Shown here piece by piece: positions 45,785 to 56,591 of a DNA stretch of 64,000 nt. The stretch spans positions 5,394,001-5,458,000 of the forward strand of contig JAGPXD010000003.1 in NCBI GenBank assembly GCA_020746995.1. The letters are read 5' to 3'. The stretch comes from Plectosphaerella cucumerina. Its lineage: Eukaryota; Ascomycota; Sordariomycetes; Glomerellales; Plectosphaerellaceae. Under the pieces are notes generated by a model. The model ran no database searches. It saw only the letters and a list, made by a program, of their open reading frames with translations, and was not told the origin of the DNA. The translations under genes and the position numbers were made by a program. Position 1 is the first letter of the stretch. Each line of letters begins with the position of its first letter.

Positions 45785-47227
45785 CTAATGCCCCCGTCCG
45801 ATGGGGTGGTTGAACATGAGCAGGCCATTGAGGCCGCCGACCCAGCCGTCATCGTCATAGTCGGCCGTGTCACCCTTGCCTGGGCCGCAAATGACACACG
45901 GCACGCCGCCGCGCCAGCTGCCGTCGGCCGCGTTCTCGCCGACTAGCTCGCCTTCGACGCGAATCTCCGTGCCAACAGGGGCGGCGGCGCTGCGCTTGCC
46001 GTCGATGCTGACCTCGAGCTCGCCGTCGCGGTTCTTGCTGCTGACTTTGAGGGTGACCTTTGTGCTGAGCGGGAGGACGAGGGGGCGGAAGCTCAGGCTA
46101 CGGGGGCAGATGGGCGTGATGAGCAGTGACTTGACGAGGGGGTGGATGATTGAGCCGCCAGCGCTGAGGCTGTACGCTGTCGAGCCAGTGGGCGTGCTCA
46201 GAAGGATGCCGTCGGCGGTGGCCTCGGTCAGGAATCGGTTGTTGAGGTAGATGTCGATGATTGCGAGGTGTGGCTTCGGACCACGGTGGATGAGTAGCTC
46301 ATTGAGCGCGTGGACAGACGGAGGCATATCCTTGTGAGCGAGGATAGTATCCTCGGGCGGCGCAGCGGGGAGGTGTGCTTGCGACTTTGTGGTAGGAAGG
46401 AGCTGGCTGTTGATGTTCCGGCCCGCAGGATCGTAGACGCCAACCTTGAGGCGGTGTCGGAGGAGGATCTTGGCCGCACGGCTGCTTCCCATGCTCTTTC
46501 CCTGGTGACCATCCCAGCCGTTGGGCTCGGTCGTGTCCTCGACATCGTGGGTGCGCTCACCCGTCGCGACGCGCGTGTGCGGCGACAGGGCGTCCTGGAC
46601 CTGCACCCTGCTGCCCGACATGTATGCTTCCCTCCATGCGCGCTTGTACTCTTCAAACTTCCATTCTGCCAGGAATCCGAGCGTGCCAAAGTTGAAAGCC
46701 AGAATCGGCGGGACTGACGAGAACATGCTGAAGTGGCTGGCGGCGCGGAGGATTGTGCCGTCACCGCCGAGCGTCGTGATCATGTCGATCTTGTCGGGGA
46801 ACTGCGAGGGGTCGCAGGTGTAGATGGGGAAGTTGAGAGACTCGTGGACCATCTGGGTGATCTTGGGTTCAAAGATGAGGTTGAGACCCGGGTATGTGGT
46901 GTGGAGGTGCTTCGCAAAGTCGACGGTCGCGCGGAGGACCTGCGGCGATCGCAGTTTCGGCATGAGGAGGATGTTTCGAGGTGGCTGCGGCCACTGGAGC
47001 GAGAGCAGGCCGGAGGTCGACATTGGCGGCTCGCTGTATCGGGCAATGATTCGATTGGGAAGGGCCGATACATCGCGGATGTTTGCAGGCCTCGAGGACG
47101 GTGTTGTCGGTAATGCGGTCGAGGAGTGTCGGACAAGCCATGACGAAGAGACTCCGAAGGTGCCGGTGATGGGTAGGGCCTTTGGCCACACCGAGCCGGC
47201 TCGGGGGAGAGTTCGTTGAAAGAGCAT
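45785..47227 (-). CDS. pos5: mitochondrial NAD(H) kinase
   Basis: Single exon, 480 residues. The catalytic motif is TTLGGDGTILRA (GGDGT at 154-158). The NAD-binding wording FNFGTLGFLAEW and the conserved TPTGSTAYSLSAGGSIIHP follow, then PICPRSLSFRPLVLP. These are fixed features of NAD kinases, which phosphorylate NAD(H) to NADP(H). The first ~50 residues are rich in Arg, Ser and Thr with few acidic residues, as in a mitochondrial presequence, which points to the yeast Pos5 type rather than the cytosolic Utr1 type. The name is by this reasoning only. Confidence 0.9.
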   Translation of the reverse strand: MLFQRTLPRAGSVWPKALPITGTFGVSSSWLVRHSSTALPTTPSSRPANIRDVSALPNRIIARYSEPPMSTSGLLSLQWPQPPRNILLMPKLRSPQVLRATVDFAKHLHTTYPGLNLIFEPKITQMVHESLNFPIYTCDPSQFPDKIDMITTLGGDGTILRAASHFSMFSSVPPILAFNFGTLGFLAEWKFEEYKRAWREAYMSGSRVQVQDALSPHTRVATGERTHDVEDTTEPNGWDGHQGKSMGSSRAAKILLRHRLKVGVYDPAGRNINSQLLPTTKSQAHLPAAPPEDTILAHKDMPPSVHALNELLIHRGPKPHLAIIDIYLNNRFLTEATADGILLSTPTGSTAYSLSAGGSIIHPLVKSLLITPICPRSLSFRPLVLPLSTKVTLKVSSKNRDGELEVSIDGKRSAAAPVGTEIRVEGELVGENAADGSWRGGVPCVICGPGKGDTADYDDDGWVGGLNGLLMFNHPIGRGH

Positions 47228-47420
47228 CGTTCCGATGCTTCTGCTGGAGCTTCAGCTGGCGATTCGGATGTTGATCATGGCTCGAGGGGCATTAGAAGCC
47301 TTCTCTGAATGTCGTCTTTTCGGCGATGGGAAAGTTCAAGTTACGTCAAAGAGAAGGTTGCTGCATTTCCCCACAATTGGCATCTTGGCGTTGTCAGATA
47401 AGATAAGCGGCCCTCATCAA

Positions 47421-48861
47421 TCAAGCACCCTCGACGACTTTCCGCAATGTCTCCAGCTCTTCTCTCTTCCACTCTGGTACCTTTGCCTGCCACTTGCCTC
47501 CCTTGCCGCCGCCTTTGATCCCTGAGACGATCTCCTTGGCCGATGTTGCCATGGCCTCCACCGCGTCATTTGCTCCGAGAATCACGACCGGCCCGGATGA
47601 CTTGTCCTCGCCAGCTGCCAGAACAACAACACCAGTGGCCGTCTTGAGTGCGTCCTTGACTTCGAATGCCACAGCGTTGATGAAGTCCAAGCCCCCGTCA
47701 GGCCGATAGACCCAGGCGTTCATCCCTTCAGCCAGAGTCGCCTTGACCTTGTCGGCCTCGTACTTCGCAATCTCGGCGACAAGCTTCTTCTCCCGACGCT
47801 TGAGGTCGTTCAGCGCCTCGTCCATCTTCTCGGCCTTTGAGACGACGTCCTCGGCGCTGCTGGGGCACGACATGAGCTTGCCGAGGGAGCTGAGAGCGCC
47901 GATGGATGAGGTCGCAAGCGCGATTGCTCGGTCTCCCGCAGCGAAGAAGAGCCTGCAGTTCTTGCCGTGGACGGATTGTGTCGAGCCGAGAATGATGAGC
48001 GAAATGTGAGATGTCTGGGAGAGGTGAGTGCCGCAGCAGCTGGCAGTCGTGTCAGTGTAAATGCGGGTGCAGCAGATGGCAAGCTCTCACGTGTTGCTGT
48101 CCAAGTCTCCGATCCGAATGACACGGATGATTCCCTTGGACTTGTCGTAATCCCCGGGCAATTTGTCTTGTTTGGCATCTTCGGGCGTCTCAACCGTGAT
48201 GGGGAGGTTGTTCCGGATCAACTCGTTGCAACGTCTCTGTATGGACTGCATCTCCTCGGATGTAGGTTTTCGAGGCAGGTCGACGTAGTTCATCGTCTCA
48301 TCGCTGCCAATGCCCCAGCCCAGCGTTTTGAGGTTGTCGTATTTGTCCATGACGGCCGAGAGGAGATGCTGCCCAGTGTGCTGCTGCATGTGATTCCAGC
48401 GGCGCTGATGGTCGATGACCTGCTCGACCTCTTCCCCAGGTTCGAGGGGGCTTGGCGAGTACAGAATGCACCGCAGGCCCTGCCTCTCAGCCCGTCTGAT
48501 CGGGATCTCCTGAGGAGCAGACCCAGAAGCTGCGATCAGGGACGCATGATCGGTCGGTTGGCCGCCACCTTTCCATGTCAGTCAGTGACGATGCTGATGT
48601 GAAAAGGACAATGGGGTGGGGCCAACCCTCTGGGAACACAACCGAGTCTTCACACTCAATCATCCATGTATCCTCTGGGGCTGCTGTCTCGCTTTTCTTG
48701 TTTGCGGTTGATTTTACCTTGGCGGCCCTGGGGGTTGATGCAGGAGGCGGTGACTTCACACACGAGACAACACGGGTCTTGAGGGTTCGGAGGTATGAGT
48801 CCTGCTGACAGGCGAGCGCCCCAACCACGCGGGCAGCGGGGAGTGAGCTGACTTCGACCAT
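47421..48861 (-). CDS. alanyl-tRNA editing protein (AlaX-like)
   Basis: Three exons (48861-48627, 48568-48091, 48039-47421) give 443 residues in frame. Splicing yields PEGGGQPTDH, the conserved loop of the AlaRS editing fold. The zinc ligands are HMQQHTGQH (HxxxH) and, across the second splice, CCGTH. The C-terminal part has a charged coiled coil (about 280-330) and a Gly-rich end like the C-Ala/DHHA1 region. Free-standing relatives hydrolyse Ser or Gly wrongly attached to tRNA-Ala. There is no aminoacylation domain, so it is a trans-editing factor. Confidence 0.88.
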
Positions 48862-49752
48862 GGTGAAAGCGACCTTGGATGAACAGTATGTCAAGATGTA
48901 ACAAGACTGATCGCCCTTCGCTGTCAATGAGATAGCATCACGACGGTCAGGATGAGAGAAGCTTCGAGATGTATTCAAGCCGCGATAAGATAACGCTGAC
49001 TCATTGCTGTCCGGCTTGGCGACTGACGGTCGTCAGGTCAAGCAGTCCTAGAACTTGGATCAAGAGCAGTGGATTGATGGGAAGCAGTGGCTCATCGGCT
49101 CCGGCGGGAAGCAGACCAAACTTGAAAGGAGGCAGTGTCACTTCACTGAGTATCGAACTGGATGTTTTCGGCAACTGCGTTTAGCAGAGACAGACTTCCA
49201 AATCAATGTGATCCATGTTGAAAAGGCGATCAATTTGAGACCTCCGGATCCCAAGGTTCACCAGGCACCAGGCACAGATGAACGACATTCAAGAAACCCT
49301 GCAGTGGAGGGATCTGATCCCGGTGCAAATCAAGATCAGAATCCCGACAGCAGCGTAAAGTATCGCCCCGGACTTCAGGCTGAAGAGAAGAAGAAATGCA
49401 GTGTGATGCGTGCCTGATGGGCGCGCCTCGGGCGAAGCACTAACCCCTTTGGGCTGTGGCTCAGCTGCACTCCGCCCGCTGACGTCGTCTCCCAGCTGTG
49501 AGCAAACTCGCGGCCACCAACCGGACCGGACTTGGCTTGGCACAAGGCCCCATCCGTCCCATTCATTGCCGCCCTGCGTCGCAATCCCATCCAACATCAC
49601 CATCACACCCGAATCCACGGACAACCGCACGCAACAACCGCCTTCCGGCGTCGCACCGATCCGAGCGACCGCGAAACCCTCCCGAATCTCGCGCCCGATA
49701 CATCCTTTCCAAATAACACGACACCCAGGAATTGTCCCGACCAGCCGCAACC
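48862..49752. promoter_or_regulatory. divergent promoter, alanyl-tRNA editing protein / Rvs161
   Basis: About 890 bases between divergent starts. The part next to Rvs161 is C-rich with CAACC/CATCAC runs, as in fungal core promoters and leaders. Open frames here look like chance. Confidence 0.45.
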
Positions 49753-50876
49753 ATGTCGTGGGCAGGTCAGAACCCCTCTTGCTGGCATGCTTGGCTCGGC
49801 GATCGGCCAGACTGACCGTGGCGGGCAACAGGCTTCAAGAAAAATGTCAACCGCGCCACCACCCAGGTGATGATGAAGGCCGGTGCGTGCCATGGACGAT
49901 TCCTACGCGGATTGGCAGTGACAGTCTGCTGACAAGACGGCAGGCCAGGTGGAGAAGACCAACGACAGAGACTACGAGGTCGAGGAGAGGTATGCGCCGG
50001 GAACCACGGGCAGTCGAAAAGGTCATGACTGACAACAATAACAGGCGGTTCAAGACGATGGAGGCGGCCGCTCTGAGGCTGCAGAAGGAGTCCAAGGGGT
50101 ACCTCGACTCGCTACGAGGTGCGTCACCAAGTCGCGTTGGGTTGTGATCTGTGACTGACCCCGCCCCAGCCATGACCGCTTCCCAGATGCGCATCGCCGA
50201 GACGATAGATGCGTTCTACGGCGACGCCGGTGCGAAGGACGGCGTGAGCAGAAGTTACAAACAGGCCGTTGAGGATCTCGACGCCGAGACGATCAAGGAG
50301 TTGGACGGCCCGTATCGGTACGGGCAGACCTACACCCTGCAGCAAAGGCATACGCTGACCAAAGCAGGACAACCGTTCTGGAGCCCATCAACAGATTCTG
50401 CAGCTACTTCGCCGACGTGAACGAATGTACGCCGCCGTACCCCTCTCCCGCCCCGCGCTCCTCCAGCTAACCACCTATCAGGCATCAAGAAGCGCAGCCA
50501 CAAGCTCCTCGACTACGACTCCCTCCGCGCCAAGGTCAAGAAGCTCGTCGACAAGCCCGACAAGGACGTCACCAAGCTGCCACGCGTCGAGAAGGAGATG
50601 GAAATGGCAAAGGCCGCCTACGAGCAGCTCAACGAACAGCTGTCGACCGAGCTTCCCCAACTCATCGACCTGCGCGTGCCCTACCTCGACCCAAGCTTCG
50701 AGGCCCTCGTCAAGATCCAACTGCGCTTCTGCGCAGAGGCCTACAGCCGCATGGCGCAGGTCCAGCAGTATCTCGACGCCGACACGCGGGAGCAGTACGC
50801 ACAGGGACATCTGGACGCGCGGGTGGAGGAGGTGCTGCAGGAGATTCGGGAGCTGAGCATCGGTGGTACCGTGTAA
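49753..50876 (+). CDS. rvs161: BAR-domain amphiphysin-like protein Rvs161/Hob3
   Basis: Seven exons (49753-49765, 49832-49882, 49944-49989, 50045-50118, 50170-50317, 50368-50426, 50482-50876) give 261 residues, the usual length. The N-terminus MSWAGFKKNVNRATTQVMMK and the BAR helices (SLRAMTASQMRIAETIDAFY, LDGPYRTTVLEPINRFC, VPYLDPSFEALVKIQLRFC) are almost those of Rvs161/Hob3. The family has no SH3 domain and forms a dimer with Rvs167 that bends membranes during endocytosis and cell fusion. The tiny first exon codes only MSWAG. Six introns in under 1.1 kb is dense compared with the neighbours but usual for this gene. Confidence 0.96.
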
Positions 50877-51328
50877 ACGGAGGGAATGATGAGTTTTTTT
50901 CCGTCTTTTTTTAACGGCCGCCGGCGAGACAAACACGGGGGCTACGGCGGGGGCTGGGCTGGGCATGGGTCCATCCCGCGCGTTCTACTTAGAATATGAG
51001 GACCCGGGCGTTGGTGGGGCTTACATGAATGCATGCATTTGCCAGTAAGGTAGCGATGATCGTGATTCATTATACCATGCTGTCTACACCGTCTAGGCGT
51101 CTTTTTCTGTCTCGTGGCAACCTCGCCAGCAGCATGGCTCTGTTTTGCGAGTGGCGTTTAGGCACTCGAATTGCCCTGCGATCTCCACGACTTTCGCCAA
51201 TGCTTCGGGCTCTTATACTCCTCCGTCCTCGTGATCGTAGGCCCATTTTCCTCGCGAAACTCACCATCGGTGACTACCGCCTCGAGCATCCGCGGCGCCA
51301 TCAGCCGAGCGCTGTGAACCAGCCGGTC
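50877..51328. other. 3' intergenic region between convergent genes
   Basis: About 450 bases between the Rvs161 and Dcp1 stops, with a T-rich stretch directly after the Rvs161 stop. No gene seen. Confidence 0.5.
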
Positions 51329-52069
51329 CTAACCGGTGACACCGCCTCGACCTCCGAATAGCTCGCTAAGGCTGATGCTCTTCCCCGTTACTGTCGTGGT
51401 TGTTGTCGTTGTGGTCGTCGTCGTCTCAGCTTCGGCAAACGTCTGCGTCTCCTCCTCGACGTACGCCCTGCCCGTCTGCACGATATTGACAGCCTCCTGT
51501 ACCATGGCCGCGTGCTCCATCCGCGACTCCTCGTCCTGAGTGTGTATCCAGACGCCGACAACGCTAGTGTCCGTACCTGCTACCGCGCCGCCGATGCCGC
51601 CCGCGTCCTCGGCCATCTTGAAGATGTAGATCTCGTCCATGACCTCAAAGTTCTCCACCTTCCCAAGGTCGATGATTGTGTTCTCCAGTCCACGGCGGTT
51701 AAGCACGAAGATGCAGGCGCGTGGCGGTGAGGCTGGCGCCGCCTCAGACGGGGGCGCGTCGGGCGCAAGGAAGCAGAGGAAGTAAGTGCCCTCTGTGCCG
51801 GTGCGTTCCCAGGAGGACGTCTCAGGCGCGAAAGTGTAGACGACGGCGTTGGCGGCAGTGGTCAGGATGGTGTTGATGGTGGGCAGGTAGCGGCGCAGGA
51901 CGGCGAGGTTGATCTCGGTATTTGTGCGGTTGAGGAGGGCGGGATTCGGGGCAGGCGGACCGAGCTGGGCGGCGTCCGAGTCGTAGTCGGAGACGCCTGC
52001 GGCGCGGTGCGATGCCGACAGGTTGCGCGCATGGGTACGCTTCTTAGGCGTCTGGCCTTGGCCGGGCAT
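51329..52069 (-). CDS. dcp1: mRNA decapping enzyme subunit Dcp1
   Basis: Single exon, 246 residues. After a basic, Ser-rich start (KKRTHARNLSASHR), the Dcp1 EVH1-like fold is seen: NLAVLRRYLPTINTILTTAANAVVYTF, WERTGTEGTYFLCF, ACIFVLNRRGLEN and NFEVMDEIYIFKM, followed by a WIHTQDE helix. Dcp1 activates Dcp2 to remove the mRNA cap in the cytoplasm. The C-terminal tail has a run of 11 to 12 Thr coded by near-repetitive ACN codons (51395-51430), a candidate unstable microsatellite. Divergent from the inositol phosphatase. Confidence 0.9.
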   Translation of the reverse strand: MPGQGQTPKKRTHARNLSASHRAAGVSDYDSDAAQLGPPAPNPALLNRTNTEINLAVLRRYLPTINTILTTAANAVVYTFAPETSSWERTGTEGTYFLCFLAPDAPPSEAAPASPPRACIFVLNRRGLENTIIDLGKVENFEVMDEIYIFKMAEDAGGIGGAVAGTDTSVVGVWIHTQDEESRMEHAAMVQEAVNIVQTGRAYVEEETQTFAEAETTTTTTTTTTTVTGKSISLSELFGGRGGVTG

Positions 52070-52728
52070 GTTGGGCAGTGTCGTCGTCGCAGATCGCAGT
52101 GGGAAGATGTGCTTGTTGGGCGGATCGCGAGAGGTACTGGGCCTTGGTGCAAGTCATATGAATCCAATCAAAAGTAGTAGCGCTGTACTGGAGGTAGATT
52201 GGAAAGCGGTCACAGCTGAGGGCGTCCACTGTCGTGACGAGGAAATGCGATGGAATGGATGTTGGTGTCGACGTAAGTCTAGATGTCGAGCTTCAGTGTT
52301 TACCCGAATCATGGTGCAACGATAAGATAAGACTCATTGCCCCACTTCCCTGCATTGGTGCCGTCGTTCCTTCCCCCGCTGTCGTCACTCATTCCAGCAC
52401 GACTCAGCCGTTCGTTCCCTGCATCTGCGCTGTCGCTGCATCCGAACCCAGCCTCACTTCTCCTCCTGCATGAACGACGACGCGACTTCTCTCCTGTGGA
52501 CTGCCCGGGGTCTTTCTTGGTTCTTCCACATCTGCATGACTGCATTCTAGCGGCATCCCTTTCCCACCACTGATACCAACACCCCTTAAGCGCGCACGAC
52601 CCCTCCTCCGAAGCCCCTCCATCCCTTCGTCATGCGACGACCTGTCTTCCGGTGACAGCAACGACTCGGCGACCTTGGAAACCCCGACACCTACCGAAAC
52701 TTCCCTCACCATAGCCGCGACCTCCGAA
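52070..52728. promoter_or_regulatory. divergent promoter, Dcp1 / OCRL-like phosphatase
   Basis: About 660 bases, CT-rich towards the phosphatase. An ATG at 52632 opens an eight-codon upstream frame ending at TGA 52653-52655. The phosphatase frame itself is also open upstream without a Met. Confidence 0.5.
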
Positions 52729-55700
52729 ATGACCTCCTCCTTCGAGCAAGAGCAGTCGTTTGACTCAACAACAACAGAACCCGTCGACCTTGCATCAAAC
52801 CCGCACTCCCTTGCTCGCGCCGTCTACGCGCGTCGCTCCGAATATGTCCGCCGACACAGGATACGAGTCAAGGTCGGCTCCTGGAACGTGGCCGGGTGCG
52901 CAAACACGGAAAAGGATCTTGCGCTCTGGTTTGTCGACGGCCAGGGCGTGGATAAGCGTCTCGCGACTGTCGACGAACACAATCCTGCTGTTGAGGACTC
53001 GCAGCAGACGAACCGGGCGATCAGCTCCGATGACCACGACGAGGTGCGCGTTGTTGGAGGCGATAAGATCGGGCTCTACGTCCTTGGGCTACAGGAGATC
53101 GTGGACCTCAACGTTGCCAGGGACGCCGTCACGCGCATCACCTACACCGACAACGAGCCGTTGAATCGATGGAAAGACGCCTTGGAGGAAGCCATGCCGC
53201 GGGGTTACCAGATGGTCATGGCCGAGCAGATGTCTGGACTCCTTCTCCTGGTCTACGCATCCCCAGATGTCGCGCCGACCATCACCAACGTCAGCACCGT
53301 CCAAGTCGGCACCGGGTTGTTTGGATACATGGGCAACAAAGGTGCTGTCACGACGCGCATCCTTCTTGGAGAGACAACACGGATGGTCTTCGTCAACTGT
53401 CATCTCGCTAGTGGCGCAGAACAGACGTACCTCGAACGGCGGCTCTGGGACTACAACCAGATCCTGACGCGCACCACCTTTGAGCCGGTTCGCCTGCCAG
53501 GCGCTCCCGATGACGAAGCCGAGAAGATTGGCGACGAAGATTTTGCTTTCTGGCTCGGCGATCTCAACTTCCGCCTCGATGGCCTCCCCGGACCAGACAT
53601 CCGCCGACTCTTGATGCTGCATACCAGGGGCGAGTACGACCTGAGCAAGAAGAACAAGGCCATGTATGATGAGGACAGCTACAAGGTCAAGTCGGTCGAC
53701 GACGACGACGACACATCCGATATGGCATCCACAGTATCCTCAGCTGCAAGTTACGATGAAGGGTCGGATGCTCTGCCAGATCCGGATGACTTTGAGCCTG
53801 ACGCACATGATGACCCGGCATCCTTGCAGGCAACCCTGGACTCTTTGTTGCCTCACGACCAGCTGCGCCGAGTCAAGAAAGAGAAGAAGGCCTTCCATGA
53901 GGGCTGGAGAGAAGGTCCCATTACTTTCCTGCCCTCATACAAGTACGATGTCGGAACTGTCAGCCTCTTCGACTCGAGTGAGAAGCAGAGAGCCCCAAGC
54001 TGGTGCGACCGCATCCTCTACCGAACCAGGACAGACAAAGAGGAGTACGAAAAGTCCGTTCGAGAAGCGGAAGCGGCAAAGAAACGAGATGAGGAGATGA
54101 AGGCGCAAGGCCTCGAGTCGGCTGCGGATGACGACGACGTGCTCTTTAGCTACGACCCAGATGCCGACGCCGACGCCGACGCCGAGGATCCAGCACGAGC
54201 GACTTCCTCGACTGGCTACGATGACTACGACGAGTACGACGACCAGGAAGATGCCCCGGCAGAAGACGTCGTCACTAAGGAGGGCTTCACCGACCGGATC
54301 GAGCTCGAGATTTACACTTCACATCAACGCATCATTTCTTCAGACCATAAACCTATAATTTCCATCTTCAGCTTAGACTACGACGCGGCGGTACCTGAGA
54401 TCAAGGCCAAGATCCACGGCGAGGTTGCGCGGGAGCTGGACCGCGCGGAGAATGAGGGACGGCCACTTATCACCATTGTCGTCGACAACATGGACGGCAC
54501 GGTCACCGACGCGGCAGGACAGGCGGCGGACCAGGGCGAGCCGCTTGACTTTGGCGACATTGCATACCTGCAGAAGCACAACATGTCACTGACTGTTGCG
54601 AACACAGGCCAGGCGCCGGCCAAGTTTTCATTCATGGAGAGGCCCGAGACTGGCAGCGAGGGGTCGACTTCCTGGCTTGCCACGAGTTTCAAGCGACGGG
54701 ACACGGATGATGCGGACGCAACAACGGATGCTGGAAAGGAAGTCGTCCTGGAACCCGGCGACACAGTCACGGCCTTCCTGGAAGTCACAGTCAGCGACAC
54801 GTCGCTCCTGCGCAATCTCAATGCGGGCAAGGCGAAACTCGAAGACATTCTCGTCCTTCGAGTTGAAGACGGCCGCGATCACTTCATCCCAGTCAGGGCC
54901 ACTTGGCTGCCTTCGTGCTTCGGACGGTCGATAGAAGAGCTCATCCGGGTACCGAACGGCGGCATCCGCGCATTCCTGGCCTCGAAAAACCAGGGCGCTG
55001 CCCCGATCCCATTGGATTCCGAGGTGCATAGCGCAGCACCGAAGGAGCTGTTCAAGCTTACGGAGCTGGTTGAGACGTTGACGACACGCGTCCTTGCAGA
55101 CGAGAGCATGCTGGACCAGCGGATTGTGCCCGCTGACAAGCAAGGCTGGCCGTTTGACAGTTCGTCCTGGCTCTTCTGCGACAAGGCAGCTCGCGAAGCC
55201 CAGGTCACTGCCCTGGTGGAGGCTCTGGACACCGACGCCTCCCTCTCCGAAGCTCTGCCCCTCGATGCCCCATCCATCCACCGGCTAGAGATCGCAGCCG
55301 AAGTCCTCCTCCTCTTCCTTCGAACTTTGACCGACGGCATTGTCCCTGTCGACATCTGGGCCAAGACGGAGACCGCGCTGCCTAACCTCGCTTCGGCGCT
55401 GGCACCTGCACGATCCCCTGCCGAGGTCGAGGATGACAAGGCGGCGGTGCTGGATGTACTCGCGGCAACGCCGAACCACAACATATCCTTCGTCTTCTTA
55501 ACGGCGACGCTGGCCAAAGTGGCGGGCGACCTGTCGCCGGTGTCGCGGACTGACACCGAGGCCCTCACGGCTGCGCAAGGGGCCAAGAGGTTCAGTAGGC
55601 TCGCGCGGCGGATGACGGCCGAGAGGCAAGCGGCCGAAGCGGCCCTGGCCCGACGCAGGGCCAGGGAGAGGAAGTTCGCCGAGGCACTGGGTAGGGTTGT

Positions 55701-55809
55701 CTGTCGGGCAGAGACGACGGGGGTCAAGGATAAGGAGCGCAAGGCGACGGAGGACCGGATGAGGGTGGTTGTCGAGATGTTTGTGAGGAAGTCGCTGGAG
55801 GACCTGTAG
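52729..55809 (+). CDS. OCRL/INPP5B-like inositol polyphosphate 5-phosphatase
   Basis: Single exon, 1026 residues from the first in-frame Met. The N-terminal catalytic domain has VGSWNVAG, GLQEIVDLN, GYMGNKGAVTTR, FVNCHLASG, FWLGDLNFRL, APSWCDRIL and SSDHKPII, the full 5-phosphatase set. It is followed by an ASH-like beta domain (about 550-730) and a helical RhoGAP-like domain (about 740-1000), the layout of OCRL and INPP5B. It should remove the 5-phosphate of PI(4,5)P2 on endosome or Golgi membranes. An acidic insert (DADADADA, YDDYDEYDD, about residues 465-520) separates WCDRIL from SDHKPI, and another lies at about 320-380. The RhoGAP part shows no clear Arg finger. Confidence 0.9.
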   Translation: MTSSFEQEQSFDSTTTEPVDLASNPHSLARAVYARRSEYVRRHRIRVKVGSWNVAGCANTEKDLALWFVDGQGVDKRLATVDEHNPAVEDSQQTNRAISSDDHDEVRVVGGDKIGLYVLGLQEIVDLNVARDAVTRITYTDNEPLNRWKDALEEAMPRGYQMVMAEQMSGLLLLVYASPDVAPTITNVSTVQVGTGLFGYMGNKGAVTTRILLGETTRMVFVNCHLASGAEQTYLERRLWDYNQILTRTTFEPVRLPGAPDDEAEKIGDEDFAFWLGDLNFRLDGLPGPDIRRLLMLHTRGEYDLSKKNKAMYDEDSYKVKSVDDDDDTSDMASTVSSAASYDEGSDALPDPDDFEPDAHDDPASLQATLDSLLPHDQLRRVKKEKKAFHEGWREGPITFLPSYKYDVGTVSLFDSSEKQRAPSWCDRILYRTRTDKEEYEKSVREAEAAKKRDEEMKAQGLESAADDDDVLFSYDPDADADADAEDPARATSSTGYDDYDEYDDQEDAPAEDVVTKEGFTDRIELEIYTSHQRIISSDHKPIISIFSLDYDAAVPEIKAKIHGEVARELDRAENEGRPLITIVVDNMDGTVTDAAGQAADQGEPLDFGDIAYLQKHNMSLTVANTGQAPAKFSFMERPETGSEGSTSWLATSFKRRDTDDADATTDAGKEVVLEPGDTVTAFLEVTVSDTSLLRNLNAGKAKLEDILVLRVEDGRDHFIPVRATWLPSCFGRSIEELIRVPNGGIRAFLASKNQGAAPIPLDSEVHSAAPKELFKLTELVETLTTRVLADESMLDQRIVPADKQGWPFDSSSWLFCDKAAREAQVTALVEALDTDASLSEALPLDAPSIHRLEIAAEVLLLFLRTLTDGIVPVDIWAKTETALPNLASALAPARSPAEVEDDKAAVLDVLAATPNHNISFVFLTATLAKVAGDLSPVSRTDTEALTAAQGAKRFSRLARRMTAERQAAEAALARRRARERKFAEALGRVVCRAETTGVKDKERKATEDRMRVVVEMFVRKSLEDL

Positions 55810-56591
55810 GGCGTCATAGACAAGTTCCGATCATCTGGGGTCTGGAGGGGCTTTCATGTGGAAGTGCATCTGTCGGGCACGATTCTCCGACATCCGCCGA
55901 GGAGCTGGCGCGATGCGTGCATCACCGGTCTCCGCAGCCCTCATCCTCGTTCAGCGTCACATCGTGTCTTTCCGAGAGTGGAGATGCCCTCAAGTTCGGC
56001 GGAGAGACGGGTGAGTCTTCCACCAATTGCTCGATTCGACAATTCTTTGCCTTCCCTCTGCCTACTCAATCCCACCCAAGGAAACGATCCGAGACTGACT
56101 TGTCTATCATCCCGTACAGCCGCTCAGTCATCATCCCCAGACGCCACCCGTCCAAGATCATCTCAACCCCTGCCCTCGGTAGTTCGGTCCTTGCCGACCC
56201 AAGCCATCCGCCCCATGGCCCTCGGCCTCCTTTACGGCGGCGCACCCCTGCGTCCCCAGCCTCCACAGACGTCACCGGGCGGCATCTCCACGATGGTCGC
56301 GCGGGGGAGGGGAGCGGCCGTCGTGATTGGCACGCATAGTGACCTGCAGAATGCCGATCTGGCGACCCCATATTCTTCTTCAACGGCCCGGCGCTAGCAA
56401 CTCTTGACCTCGGGTCCCCAACGGCAGTCGAGAGGCGCGCCTCTCAGAAGGTCTGGCTAGATCCGCCGCTGAGCAGGGAAGCATCGTGAGGTGCTCGGGG
56501 GAGCGGCTCGAGGGGAGGTATAAGAGCCGTCACGATGCGACGTTCTGGCTCCTTCCCCAGGATCGACACAGCGCATACAGCTCAGCCCAAC
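55810..56591. promoter_or_regulatory. upstream region of GH43 gene
   Basis: About 780 bases with no supported gene. GGTATAAGAG at 56517 is a likely TATA box about 70 bases before the GH43 start. Confidence 0.55.

Noticed and set aside
54879..55823. 314-codon minus-strand frame across the 5-phosphatase C-terminus
   Set aside because: Ser/Arg/Ala-rich antisense shadow of a gene with certain domains.
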